10,532 bases of DNA from DUZB01 sp964407525 (GTDB lineage Bacteria > Desulfobacterota > DSM-4660 > Desulfatiglandales > Desulfatiglandaceae). This document shows, piece by piece, positions 1 through 7,143 of this stretch (position 1 is the stretch's first letter; each line of letters starts with the position of its first letter). The stretch covers positions 1 through 10,532 of the forward strand of contig CAYOWC010000168.1 of the NCBI GenBank assembly GCA_964407525.1. The letters run 5' to 3'. The notes under the pieces are model-generated. The model was not told the origin of the DNA. It saw nothing but the letters and a program-made list of their open reading frames with translations, and searched no databases. The position numbers and the translations under genes are program-made.

Positions 1-2
1 GT

Positions 3-155
3 TGGCTCCATACGGGAGATATGGGCTATATGGATGAAAGCGTGTATTTGTTCATTATGGATCGCTCAAAAAACATGATAATCAGTGGTGATGAAAACAT
101 CTACCCTCGGGAAATTGAAAAAGGGGTCAAGTCTGCCTTTGACTCTTGCTCGTAA
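3..155 (+). pseudogene. AMP-binding acyl-CoA synthetase, C-terminal fragment cut off by a REP-like repeat
   Basis: The frame starting at base 3 reads WLHTGDMGYMDE, then MDRSKNMIISGDENIYP and REIE. These match motifs A7 (the TGD aspartate that holds the ribose of the acyl-AMP) and A8 (the hinge G-R-x-K-x-x-I-x-x-x-G-x-x-I-x-P-x-E-I-E) of ANL-family acyl-CoA ligases. Family members normally run about 90-100 residues past EIE, with the catalytic lysine near the end. Here the family match stops at EIEK, and the next residues (GVKSAFDSCS, stop at 153-155) are encoded by the repeat at 123-194. The gene has therefore lost its C-terminal cap and the catalytic lysine and should be inactive. The 5' part lies outside the window. 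The fatty-acid or other acid substrate cannot be told from this piece. Confidence 0.8.
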
Positions 156-194
156 CCTCCAAAAACAATAAGAGTCAACGGCAGGCTTGACCCC
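123..194. repeat. REP-like palindromic repeat, copy 1
   Basis: A 25-base left arm (123-147, beginning GGGGTCAAG and ending TTTGACTCTT) is repeated inverted as a 25-base right arm (170-194, beginning AAGAGTCAA and ending CTTGACCCC). The arms differ at two positions, and the loop is 22 bases (148-169). A near copy lies at 10028-10094 with an identical left arm and the same loop length. Palindromes of this kind next to remnants of tyrosine transposases fit REP elements mobilised by RAYT proteins; that family assignment is inference. The left arm has been written into the reading frame of the acyl-CoA synthetase remnant and supplies its stop codon region. Confidence 0.75.
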
Positions 195-234
195 CCAGCC
201 ACATACAGTGGTCAGCCAAGGGATGCTGCCATGA

Positions 235-431
235 ATTGACCGCCAGGGGATTGGTCCAATCGACCGGAGGGTGCGTGCGGTTAAAGAGGCGTATCGGGAT
301 CGGATCCGGCTTGCCGGCGATAAGCGATGGGGAGCAGCGAGTTTGTCGAGACCACGCTGGAATATGCAGGATTCAGGTACGATATCAGGATGGCCCTACT
401 TATGGGACAAAATAAAAAGACCAGGTTCTAA
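235..431 (+). pseudogene. Decayed RAYT-type transposase remnant (frameshifted)
   Basis: No intact gene is present. One frame (after the stop at 232-234) reads RRVRAVKEAYRDRIRLAGDKR up to about base 326. The next frame then reads MGSSEFVETTLEYAGF from 327 and ends at TAA 429-431. Joined, GDKR-GSSEFVETTLE resembles the segment G-D-x-R-(I/L)-(L)-G-S-S-x-F-V-E-x-x-L near the C-terminal part of Y1-like transposases linked to REP elements. The upstream REP-like palindrome supports this. The catalytic HUH and tyrosine region is missing. The last codons run into the terminator stem at 414-446. The family call rests on a short motif and is tentative. Apart from this remnant, bases 195-413 show nothing else recognisable. 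Confidence 0.45.
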
Positions 432-446
432 CGGCCTGGTCTTTTT
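414..446 (-). terminator. Strong symmetric Rho-independent terminator after the CGGC gene
   Basis: A perfect 12-bp stem (AAAAAGACCAGG at 414-425 and CCTGGTCTTTTT at 435-446) encloses a 9-base loop. It lies 17 bases past the stop of the minus-strand CGGC gene. The stem carries an A-run on one side and a T-run on the other, so it should stop transcription from both directions and also shields the CGGC gene from the scar region to its left. Confidence 0.9.
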
Positions 447-462
447 GCGTTGTACATCTATA

Positions 463-909
463 TCAGTCATACGATAAACGAATCTCCTCATCCGCCATGG
501 TCGGTTGAATAATGTTTTGCCACCCGGGCTCATTCCATGTCCCCAACTGATCGTGCATGTTGAGGTATTTTTGAGGGATAGGGTGTGTGCCGTAAACAAC
601 TTCAAGACCATATTTTGTCTTGATAAAGTCATGAAAATAATCGATGTGGGGACATGGGGGATACCCCACAATGAGTCCAGTGGCAAGATGTATCACCTCT
701 GCTCCGTTTGACTTCATTTCCTCCACAGCGTATTCAACATTACCGCCGGGACACCCATCGCAACTGGTATACCCGACGCATTCAACTTCCACATTTTTGT
801 ACCTGCTAAAGGCACCTTCCCTATTCTGCAACGATCTGAAACATTTTCCACCAGCACACCTGCGATAGCGGTCACAAATTATTATACCAATCTTTGTTTT
901 TTCGCCCAT
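463..909 (-). CDS. CGGC domain-containing protein (putative metal-binding)
   Basis: A 148-residue cytoplasmic protein matching the CGGC domain family, named for its cysteine-glycine motif and thought to bind metal; its biochemical role is not established. Visible motifs are C12, the C18-A-G-G-K-C23 signature, C50-D-G-C-P-G-G56, H74-L-A-T-G78 and P84-P-C-P-H88, so six of the seven cysteines sit in conserved clusters suited to metal or Fe-S binding. No signal peptide or membrane segment is seen. The start at 909 is supported by AGGAG five bases upstream. It is followed by a strong terminator, and 212 bases separate it from the deacylase gene upstream on the same strand, so it is probably its own unit. 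Nothing ties it functionally to the D-amino-acid cluster. Length is normal for the family. Confidence 0.85.
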   Translation of the reverse strand: MGEKTKIGIIICDRYRRCAGGKCFRSLQNREGAFSRYKNVEVECVGYTSCDGCPGGNVEYAVEEMKSNGAEVIHLATGLIVGYPPCPHIDYFHDFIKTKYGLEVVYGTHPIPQKYLNMHDQLGTWNEPGWQNIIQPTMADEEIRLSYD

Positions 910-1036
910 CTCATCTCCTATTCCTGTGTAGATTCAATCCAACCGCGCCGTTTAACAAAAAACTGTCTTTTGCCAGATTCATGGTTCAATTGTCAAGGAC
1001 CTTTTGAAAGGCTTGATTATGACTTTTCTTATTCCG

Positions 1037-1068
1037 TTTGAATGAGGGTCTTTTGTATCCTATTCAAA
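1037..1068. other. Imperfect hairpin between the deacylase gene and the CGGC gene
   Basis: TTTGAAT (1037-1043) pairs with ATTCAAA (1062-1068), and AGG (1045-1047) pairs with CCT (1059-1061) with one bulged G. The loop is 11 bases. It lies 54 bases beyond the deacylase stop and about 130 bases upstream of the CGGC start. It lacks a T-run on the minus strand, so it is not a classical terminator. It could be a processing or regulatory hairpin. The rest of 910-1121 shows no gene and no promoter that I can defend. Confidence 0.3.
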
Positions 1069-1121
1069 TTCTCTGGTACTACATTTTAGATTGAGCAAAT
1101 CCATTCCGTCGCAGGGTCTTT

Positions 1122-2714
1122 TTACATCCTTCGACGTTCAAAGATCCCCGGTGTGGCGCCCGTATGAGTGGGACCATCGATGACGACTTCACCGTTGACC
1201 ATCACTGTGTTCAACCCTCTGGGGTACTGGCAGGGGTCACTATAAGTGGCCGTGTCCGTAAATTCTTTCGGGTCAAAGAGAACCAGGTCTGCCCAGTTGC
1301 CCGGCTTTATGACCCCCCGATCACTCAGGCCCAATCGCTGGGCCGGGAGGAAAGTCATTTTCTTGATCGCTTCCTCCAAACTCAATATTTTCAACTCCCG
1401 GACGTAGCGCGCGATGATGCGGGGAAACGTGCCGTAGAGCCTGGGGTGGGGTTTGCTGCCGTTCGGCACGCCGTCCGAACCGACCATGGCAAACGGAAGC
1501 GAAATAAAGCGGGCTACGGTTTCTTCGTTCATCAACTCGTAGACACAAAACACCCCGCACTCCTCGGCCAAAAGAAGGTCGAGGGCAAAATCAAAGGGAT
1601 CCTGTTTTTTAGAGGCCGCCAACGCCGAGATGGTTTGGCCTTCGTAGGACTGGTTTTGATCGCCCTGGAGCGAAGCTATGGTGATGTTGTCCCAGTCGGA
1701 GTCTATGTAGAAATTGTGCCAGCCGGGCAGACTGGCCTTCATGTCGGCAATGATCCGCTTACGTTGGGTCGAATCCCCAAGGCGGGCCATAATGGCCGGT
1801 ACACCTCCCTCCAAGGCCCAGGGAGGTAACACGGCCAACAGAGTTGTGCTGGCGCGGACATATGGGTAGACATCACAGGTTACATCGAGACCCTGAGCAC
1901 GGGCCTGTTCGAGGATTGCGACCACCTTATCCGCTAAATGCCAGTTTTGGGATCCTGAGATTTTCAGGTGGGAAATTTGAACCGGTACGTCGGCTTCACG
2001 GGCGATTGTCACCGCTTCCTCAATAGAAGAGAGTACATCCGTTGATTCATTTCTGGTGTGGGAGGTGTATATGCCACCTTTTTGGGCGATGACTTTGGAC
2101 AATTCGACCAGTTCATGGGTCTTTGAATAGCACCCGGGCAGATAGATCAGGCCCGTGGACATGCCCAAAGCCCCTTGGTCAAGGGCCTCGCCCAATATAT
2201 CCTTCATCCGCCCCAACTGCTCCGGGTTGGGCTGCTGGTTCGAAAAACCCATGACCAGGGTACGCACCGTTCCGTGGCCAACCAGGAGGGTCATGTTTGT
2301 GGAAAGACCGCGCGCTTGCATGGTGTCTGCATAGTCGGCCCAAGACAGCCATTTTATGGGTTGAGAGGGCTTGCCTAGGACCGTCAGGCAGTTATTGAGC
2401 ACTGCTTCGCCACTGTTCGAACTGAGTGGCGCCACGGAAAAGCCACAGTTCCCGGCCGTATCCAGGGTAACGCCCTGGCGAAGCTTTATTTGCGCGTCCG
2501 GATGGTCTAAGAGATGGATATCGGAATGGCCGTGCAAATCAATGAAGCCTGGAGAAACGACCTGTCCCTTTGCGCTCAGTCGTCTGGCGGCCTGGCCATC
2601 GATCTTTCCGGCCACCGCCTTGATGCGTTTGTCTTTGATTGCCACGTCACCAATCCAACCTGGACTCCCGGTGCCGTCGATGATGGTTGCGCCTTGGATC
2701 AAAATATCGAACAT
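1122..2714 (-). CDS. N-acyl-D-amino-acid deacylase (D-aminoacylase), amidohydrolase superfamily
   Basis: A 530-residue zinc hydrolase of the D-aminoacylase family, which cleaves N-acyl-D-amino acids to a carboxylate and the free D-amino acid. Residues 1-50 and the C-terminal 60 form the beta-sandwich cap, and 55-470 the TIM barrel. Visible metal ligands are H61 and H63 in GFIDLHGHSD, C90 in AGNCGFSVAPLS, H219 in SHTRNES and H249 in SHLKISG. D414 in VGSDGVPN is the expected catalytic aspartate. C90 in place of the bridging carboxylated lysine is the hallmark of this family, and the set parallels the known D-aminoacylase ligands (two His, Cys, His, His, Asp). Length is typical. No signal peptide, so it acts in the cytoplasm. 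The start is supported by AGGAG about seven bases upstream. It is the last gene of the TRAP unit, 28 bases after the large permease, so its substrate is probably what the transporter brings in. Preference for a given side chain cannot be read. A dihydroorotase or hydantoinase is less likely because of C90 and the SHLK motif. Confidence 0.9.
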   Translation of the reverse strand: MFDILIQGATIIDGTGSPGWIGDVAIKDKRIKAVAGKIDGQAARRLSAKGQVVSPGFIDLHGHSDIHLLDHPDAQIKLRQGVTLDTAGNCGFSVAPLSSNSGEAVLNNCLTVLGKPSQPIKWLSWADYADTMQARGLSTNMTLLVGHGTVRTLVMGFSNQQPNPEQLGRMKDILGEALDQGALGMSTGLIYLPGCYSKTHELVELSKVIAQKGGIYTSHTRNESTDVLSSIEEAVTIAREADVPVQISHLKISGSQNWHLADKVVAILEQARAQGLDVTCDVYPYVRASTTLLAVLPPWALEGGVPAIMARLGDSTQRKRIIADMKASLPGWHNFYIDSDWDNITIASLQGDQNQSYEGQTISALAASKKQDPFDFALDLLLAEECGVFCVYELMNEETVARFISLPFAMVGSDGVPNGSKPHPRLYGTFPRIIARYVRELKILSLEEAIKKMTFLPAQRLGLSDRGVIKPGNWADLVLFDPKEFTDTATYSDPCQYPRGLNTVMVNGEVVIDGPTHTGATPGIFERRRM

Positions 2715-2742
2715 AGAATCACTCCTGTTAAATATTAACCTG

Positions 2743-4029
2743 TTAGATAAACCCGAACAGCCTGGGGATAGTCAAGGTAATGGCCGGTATGAACGTGACC
2801 AAGGCCAGCAGGATAATAGCCACTATGATGAACGGTAAAATCTCCCGTGTGATACTTTCCATGGAGACGCCTGCAATCCCGCTGGCCACGAAGAGACAAC
2901 CCCCGACCGGGGGCGTCACCAAGGCCAGACAGAGATTAATAGTGATGACAATGCCAAAATGTATCGGATGAACGCCCAGGGCAACCATCACCGGTGCCAG
3001 TATCGGGCTGAGAATGATCAGCGAGGCGATGACGTCCATGAACATGCCAACGACAAGCAGGAAAATATTGACTATAATCAGAATAACATACTTGTTTGTA
3101 CTGATGCCGAGAAGCTGTTCGACCAGCATTTGAGGAACCTGTTCACAGGTCAAGATCCAGGCCAGGCTGGCAGCAAACGCGACGATAACAAAAGTCATCC
3201 CGGTAATGCGAGCCGTTTTAAAAAGGAGTTCCGGCAGGTGTCTCAGCTTCAAGGTCTTGAGGACAAAAAAACCGACGATAAAGCAATAACCCACCGCCAC
3301 GGCGGCCGACTCAGTGGGGGTGAATATCCCGCCTAAGATCCCGCCGACGATAATCATCGGAGCCACCAAGGCCCAACCGGCACGGCGAAAGTTAAAGGCG
3401 ACTTCCTTTATTGACGCATGTCTCTCCCGCTTGGGAAAACCACGCTTCTTGCTGATAGTGTAATTCATCAACATCAACATCAGACCCATGCCAAGGCCGG
3501 GGATGATGCCTGCGGCAAAGAGTCCGGCAATGGAAACCCCGGTCATGGAGCCATAGATGACCATGACAATGCTCGGGGGTATGATAGGGCCGATGATTGA
3601 TGAGGCCGCCGTGATGGCGGCGGCGTATTTACGAGTGTACCCCTCTTTCTCCATAGCCGGAATCAGCATGGAGCCCAGGGCCGAGACGTCAGCCACGGCT
3701 GAGCCGCTCACGCCCGCCATAAAGATACTGGCCAAGATGTTTACGTGCCCCATCCCTCCCCTGAGATGTCCGATCAAAGAATTGGAGAAATTGACCAGTC
3801 GTTCAGTGATCAAAGATTTGTTCATTATCTCGCCGGCCAGGATAAAAAAAGGGATGGCCATCAGGGGAAACAGGTCCATCCCCGAAAAAAAGCGTTGTGG
3901 AATGAGCTTAAGCATGTTGAGATCGCCTAAGGTCAAGAACCCAGCTAAGGCCGAGATTCCAAGGGTAAAACCGATCGGCATACCCAAGAGAATCAGGACA
4001 AAAAAAACAATGACTACAACAGTTAGCAT
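2743..4029 (-). CDS. dctM: TRAP transporter large permease (DctM subunit)
   Basis: A 428-residue integral inner-membrane protein, the sodium-driven transport subunit of a tripartite ATP-independent periplasmic transporter. The sequence is a chain of about 12 hydrophobic segments, with the family signatures G-I-S-A-L-A-G, P-L-M-A-I-P-F-F-I-L-A-G-E-I-M near 55-69, G-V-S-G-S-A-V-A-D-V-S-A-L-G-S at 106-120, and I-I-G-P-I-I-P-P-S at 145-153. Length is full for the family. The start is supported by GAGGG five bases upstream. The stop of the small permease gene lies nine bases before this start, typical of translational coupling of DctQ and DctM. The ligand is set by the binding protein, not by this subunit. 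The deacylase follows 28 bases later in the same transcription unit. Confidence 0.95.
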   Translation of the reverse strand: MLTVVVIVFFVLILLGMPIGFTLGISALAGFLTLGDLNMLKLIPQRFFSGMDLFPLMAIPFFILAGEIMNKSLITERLVNFSNSLIGHLRGGMGHVNILASIFMAGVSGSAVADVSALGSMLIPAMEKEGYTRKYAAAITAASSIIGPIIPPSIVMVIYGSMTGVSIAGLFAAGIIPGLGMGLMLMLMNYTISKKRGFPKRERHASIKEVAFNFRRAGWALVAPMIIVGGILGGIFTPTESAAVAVGYCFIVGFFVLKTLKLRHLPELLFKTARITGMTFVIVAFAASLAWILTCEQVPQMLVEQLLGISTNKYVILIIVNIFLLVVGMFMDVIASLIILSPILAPVMVALGVHPIHFGIVITINLCLALVTPPVGGCLFVASGIAGVSMESITREILPFIIVAIILLALVTFIPAITLTIPRLFGFI

Positions 4030-4038
4030 ATGATCCCT

Positions 4039-4578
4039 CTATTCGCTGTCTTTTTGTTTTTCCCTGCTCGTCAGTCCCAGGTAGGTGACAATGACCAACT
4101 GGATCAGCATTAAAGCCCCGGCCACCGGGACGGCGCTGATAGGAATGGCCATGGAGATATCCAGGGCCTGGGAGGAATACTCAACGTTAGACTGCACGAG
4201 GTCGATGCCATACCAGGTCAGGATGACCAGGAAAGCAAAAAGGATGGCCCTCAAAAACAGGTCAAGCACAAAGGCCACGCCCTGGGGAAGGAGGGCTATC
4301 AGAAACCGAATGGACAGGTGCTCGCCCCTTTTAACACAGCTGGCCATAGCCAGGGCGGCCACCCAAATCATCATGTATCTGGACACCTCTTCGGTCCACA
4401 TGAAAGGATTGAAAAGGACATAGCGACAAAACACGCCCACCAGCAGATCGAGAGTCATCAAAACCAGCAAGGCCGCGCAGATCCACATGGTGATCTTGTC
4501 GATTATTTCACCGCTATTGGCAGCAAAAGCCCTGAAACCAACCTGTAGGGTACTTTTTGTCGAATCTGGGCCAGGCAT
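4039..4578 (-). CDS. dctQ: TRAP transporter small permease (DctQ subunit)
   Basis: A 179-residue membrane protein with four predicted membrane segments (about 31-51, 66-82, 100-122 and 147-169) and the family motif T-E-E-V-S-R-Y near 62-68. It partners DctM and docks the substrate-loaded binding protein. I chose the ATG at 4578, because GGGAGG sits six bases upstream (4585-4590). A longer reading from 4650 is possible, but that ATG lies in the loop of a hairpin (4636-4664), has no ribosome binding site, and would add an atypical aromatic N-terminus. Two terminator-like hairpins separate it from the binding-protein gene, so it is probably made in smaller amounts than DctP. Confidence 0.92.
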   Translation of the reverse strand: MPGPDSTKSTLQVGFRAFAANSGEIIDKITMWICAALLVLMTLDLLVGVFCRYVLFNPFMWTEEVSRYMMIWVAALAMASCVKRGEHLSIRFLIALLPQGVAFVLDLFLRAILFAFLVILTWYGIDLVQSNVEYSSQALDISMAIPISAVPVAGALMLIQLVIVTYLGLTSREKQKDSE

Positions 4579-4584
4579 CAACAT

Positions 4585-4590
4585 CCTCCC
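4585..4590 (-). promoter_or_regulatory. Ribosome binding site that fixes the DctQ start
   Basis: GGGAGG on the minus strand, six bases before the ATG at 4578. It overlaps an upstream in-frame ATG (4582-4584) that is too close to be used, and it lies well inside the longer alternative reading frame from 4650, which argues against that longer start. Confidence 0.75.
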
Positions 4591-4635
4591 TTTATCACAT
4601 AGTCCGTTTTCGTAAAAAAACCAAACGTGAAAAAT

Positions 4636-4664
4636 CCGATAGAGGGTCATTGCCCTCTATTCGG
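4636..4664 (-). terminator. Second hairpin with short T-run between dctP and dctQ
   Basis: An 8-bp perfect stem (ATAGAGGG 4639-4646 and CCCTCTAT 4653-4660) with a six-base loop, extended by CCG/CGG across one bulged base. In the minus-strand direction it is followed by ATTTTT. It sits just downstream of the stronger terminator at 4690-4717, so the two form a tandem attenuator between the binding-protein gene and the permease genes. Confidence 0.6.
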
Positions 4665-4689
4665 GTGCCCATGGGCTGTTTCAAAAAAG

Positions 4690-4717
4690 CCGGGCCCAAA
4701 ATCCGCCTTGGGCCCGG
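4690..4717 (-). terminator. Strong Rho-independent terminator or attenuator after dctP
   Basis: A perfect 10-bp GC-rich stem (CCGGGCCCAA 4690-4699 and TTGGGCCCGG 4708-4717) with an eight-base loop, followed on the minus strand by C and then TTTTTT. It starts ten bases after the dctP stop. It fits partial termination that yields abundant binding protein and less permease from one transcript, as often seen in transporter operons. Confidence 0.9.
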
Positions 4718-4726
4718 AGTGCCTAT

Positions 4727-5773
4727 TTAGAACGTGCTCTGCCGTTCCTTGACAACGACTTCAGCTTCGGCCGCAGCCTTGATGATCTTGTCAATCCAGG
4801 ACTTATCAACTTTTTCGGACAACCACTTGGTATAGGCCGGCTGGCCCACATCACGCATCTTTTTGATCTCAGCCGGTGAAGGCTGGTTTATTTTCATGCC
4901 TTCTTTCGCTAAGAATGTGAGATCACTGGTCTCCAGGATTTGGTCAAGCCCTCTAACAGATTTCACAGCCATACGGTGGGCTTTCATTATGAGGGCCTGG
5001 TCCTCGCGGCTGAGGCTCTTGAACCATTTCGGGTTGACCATGGAATACTGGACCCCGTACATATGCCGGGTCATGGTGAGATATTTCTGAACTTCAAAGA
5101 GTTTGCCCCAGACGATTATGGCAGGAGGATTCATCTGGCCGTCAACCACGCCGGTCTGCAAGGAAGTATAGACCTCTGTCCAGGCAATAGGTATGCCGCT
5201 GGCGCCCAAGGCCTTGTAAAAAGCGACTTGGCCCGGGTCCATTCCCCTGAACTTGATGCCCTTCATGTCTGAGAGCTTGTTGATTGGCCTCTTGTTGTTC
5301 GTCAGCACCAGGAACTGGCCCACTTCAACCGGATCAAGCAGCAGCAGGCCTGTCTTTTCAGAACAGTCGGATCTGAAATCCTTGATGAACTGGCTGTTGT
5401 CCAGGACCTCGTGGGCCACTTCATAGCTGCTGAACAGGAAGGGGATGAAGAAAAGATAGGCCTGGGGGTAGATCTGGCTCAGGCCGCCGAGGGAAGCGAT
5501 GTTCATCTGACAGACGCCGGTCTTGAGCTGATCAAGACGGTCCCGCTCTTTTCCCAACTGGCTGGAATGATAAAGGACCACTTCAAATTTACCGCCGGAC
5601 TCCAGCTCGACGATCCTTTTGAAAATTGCAGCATAGGCATGGTTCGGGCTCTTAAAGATATCCGGCGGTCCGTTGTATGACAATTTAATCTTCGTTGAGT
5701 CAGCGGCTAAAACGTTGCCGGTAAATGACACCATCAATACCAAAAGAAAAAATACCAACGCAAAACGTTTCAT
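4727..5773 (-). CDS. dctP: TRAP transporter substrate-binding protein (DctP family)
   Basis: A 348-residue periplasmic binding protein that captures the ligand and delivers it to DctQM. Residues 1-23 form a signal peptide (MKRFALVFFLLVLMV core, cleavage expected after NVLA). The mature part shows family features: the L-Y-H-S-S-Q-L-G-K-E-R-D segment at 67-78, the K-G-I-K-F-R-G segment at 171-177 whose arginine (R176) is the usual partner of the ligand carboxylate, and L-Q-T-G-V-V-D-G-Q at 205-213. The conserved arginine implies a carboxylate ligand, which would suit an N-acyl or free D-amino acid; that is inference. I chose the ATG at 5773 because GGGAGGT lies five bases upstream and the signal peptide begins there; an in-frame ATG at 5815 would place 14 odd residues before it. 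It is the first TRAP gene and is followed by tandem terminators. Confidence 0.94.
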   Translation of the reverse strand: MKRFALVFFLLVLMVSFTGNVLAADSTKIKLSYNGPPDIFKSPNHAYAAIFKRIVELESGGKFEVVLYHSSQLGKERDRLDQLKTGVCQMNIASLGGLSQIYPQAYLFFIPFLFSSYEVAHEVLDNSQFIKDFRSDCSEKTGLLLLDPVEVGQFLVLTNNKRPINKLSDMKGIKFRGMDPGQVAFYKALGASGIPIAWTEVYTSLQTGVVDGQMNPPAIIVWGKLFEVQKYLTMTRHMYGVQYSMVNPKWFKSLSREDQALIMKAHRMAVKSVRGLDQILETSDLTFLAKEGMKINQPSPAEIKKMRDVGQPAYTKWLSEKVDKSWIDKIIKAAAEAEVVVKERQSTF

Positions 5774-5933
5774 ATTATACCTCCCGAGGTCTGGAAATGA
5801 ACACTGATTAATCAAATGCCCTATTCACCTGGCTGGCAAAACCTGTAATGCCTTTCCCCTCCCCATATTGTCTATTTCAAGATCGTCACAGGTTAACGAA
5901 TCGAACCAGATCAAGTTCTTGTACCGGCTTGGA
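5774..5933 (-). promoter_or_regulatory. Intergenic region upstream of dctP, likely holding its promoter
   Basis: This 160-base gap follows the PLP-enzyme stop and precedes dctP. It holds the dctP ribosome binding site (GGGAGGT at 5779-5785). An inverted pair AACCTGT (5840-5846) and ACAGGTT (5888-5894), 41 bases apart, could be operator half-sites, but this is weak. I find no convincing sigma70 pair, and a GG...GC pair near 5840 has the wrong spacing for sigma54. No terminator hairpin with a T-run follows the PLP-enzyme gene, so read-through from upstream is possible. Confidence 0.35.
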
Positions 5934-7064
5934 CTATTGAACCTTCCCTCTTGCGGTAACACGAAATAGATCTACAACCTGATCACTCCTCACCCCATAT
6001 GCCCTATCGAAAAGGTTCACTACCGTGCAGGCATGATTGGGGATAATGTGAACCATATCACCAATTTCCAGGTCTTCACGAGGATCAATGCTCATGATCC
6101 CATGCTCTTCAGAGAGTCTATCAATGGCGGCATTTTTTCCAAGCACCATGCCAAAACCTTTCAACATCTCGTTTCCGTGCGCCCCTTTATCCAGGGCAAA
6201 AACCTTGCTCCCTGCATCAATTATGGCCCGATTAGGTTCGGGCTTACTAATGATGGTGGCAAGCACCGTGAGGGCACAGTCCTCCAGCCCGGCCACTCCC
6301 AGGCTGACCTGCATGACGTCGTTAAAGATATAATTGCCCGGACGCAGCTCATTAACCCCTTCATGGCCCTGCCAGACCTTCATGGTCGGTGTGGCCCCGA
6401 CAGAAACGATTTCAGAAGGAACCCCCATCTCCTGAAAATACTTTGTTGTCTCCGACATCACTGCGCTTTCGTGATGACTAACATTCTTTACTTCTTTGAG
6501 AGAATTTTTGGAATATACATGACCCGCATGCGTAAATATCCCCTTGAACCTGATAGATGGCAGATTCCGTATGGCTTTGAACATCCGGACGGCCTTTTCG
6601 CCGGGCAAAACGCCGCACCGATCCAGTCCGCTGTTGATCTCAATCAAATAGTCCATCGGGCACCCCGCAGCAGAAAACACCTCCGAGAGCATTCGGGCGC
6701 CGATTAAGCTGTCCAGACCCACGGATACCTTTATTTGCCGAGAGAGGGCAGCCAGTCGATTGAGCTTTGTTTCTGTGACGATTTGATTGGCAATAAAAAT
6801 GTCGTCAATCCCCGATTCGGCCATGGCTTCAGCCTCCGATATCTTGGATGCCGATATACCGCATGCCCCCGTTCGGAGCTGCATGTGTGCCAACTCAGGA
6901 ATTTTATGCGCTTTGATATGGGGCCGGAGAAAAACACCGTATTTATCCGCCTTTTCTTGCATGCGCACTATATTTTTTTCCGCAACATCGAGGTCGATTA
7001 GAATGCAGGGCGTATCTAAGGCCGAAAACGGTTCAGAGCCAAGCATCAGTTCTTTTGACATCAT
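5934..7064 (-). CDS. DSD1-family PLP enzyme (D-threonine aldolase / D-serine dehydratase type)
   Basis: A 376-residue fold-type III PLP enzyme with an alanine-racemase-like N-terminal barrel (about 15-250) and a C-terminal beta domain that carries a metal site. R47-P-H-I-K51-A-H-K holds the PLP lysine (K51). P342-N-H-A-C346-T-V-V-N supplies the His and Cys (H344, C346) that bind the zinc or manganese needed by D-threonine aldolases and eukaryotic-type D-serine dehydratases. G-A-T-P-T at 223-227 and R241-P-G-N-Y line the phosphate and active site. These enzymes act on beta-hydroxy D-amino acids: D-Thr to glycine and acetaldehyde, D-Ser to pyruvate and ammonia, or 3-hydroxy-D-aspartate. Sequence alone does not separate these. 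Start at 7064 or the adjacent ATG at 7061; GGGAG is two or five bases upstream respectively, slightly favouring 7061. It lies 79 bases after alr with no terminator between, so the two are probably co-transcribed. Confidence 0.88.
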   Translation of the reverse strand: MMSKELMLGSEPFSALDTPCILIDLDVAEKNIVRMQEKADKYGVFLRPHIKAHKIPELAHMQLRTGACGISASKISEAEAMAESGIDDIFIANQIVTETKLNRLAALSRQIKVSVGLDSLIGARMLSEVFSAAGCPMDYLIEINSGLDRCGVLPGEKAVRMFKAIRNLPSIRFKGIFTHAGHVYSKNSLKEVKNVSHHESAVMSETTKYFQEMGVPSEIVSVGATPTMKVWQGHEGVNELRPGNYIFNDVMQVSLGVAGLEDCALTVLATIISKPEPNRAIIDAGSKVFALDKGAHGNEMLKGFGMVLGKNAAIDRLSEEHGIMSIDPREDLEIGDMVHIIPNHACTVVNLFDRAYGVRSDQVVDLFRVTARGKVQ

Positions 7065-7143
7065 CTCTCCCGAAGAGGATCAATCCCAATTTTTCATATC
7101 AACATTTTCGCCTTTACCGTGGGCGCCGAACCCTCTGCTCCCC

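Noticed and set aside
1008..1019. CCTTTTGAAAGG palindrome near the deacylase 3' end as a terminator
   Set aside because: The stem is only about five bases and no T-run follows on the minus strand.
1164..1829. Long plus-strand open reading frame opposite the deacylase gene (221 codons)
   Set aside because: It is the antisense shadow of a clearly conserved deacylase, has no family resemblance, and arises from the GC-rich third positions.
4579..4650. DctQ start at 4650 giving 203 residues
   Set aside because: The ATG sits in a terminator-like hairpin loop without a ribosome binding site, while GGGAGG is well placed for the ATG at 4578.
6033..6707. Plus-strand open frame of 224 codons opposite the PLP enzyme
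   Set aside because: It lies fully antisense to a well-conserved gene, has no recognisable motif, and has no supporting ribosome binding site.
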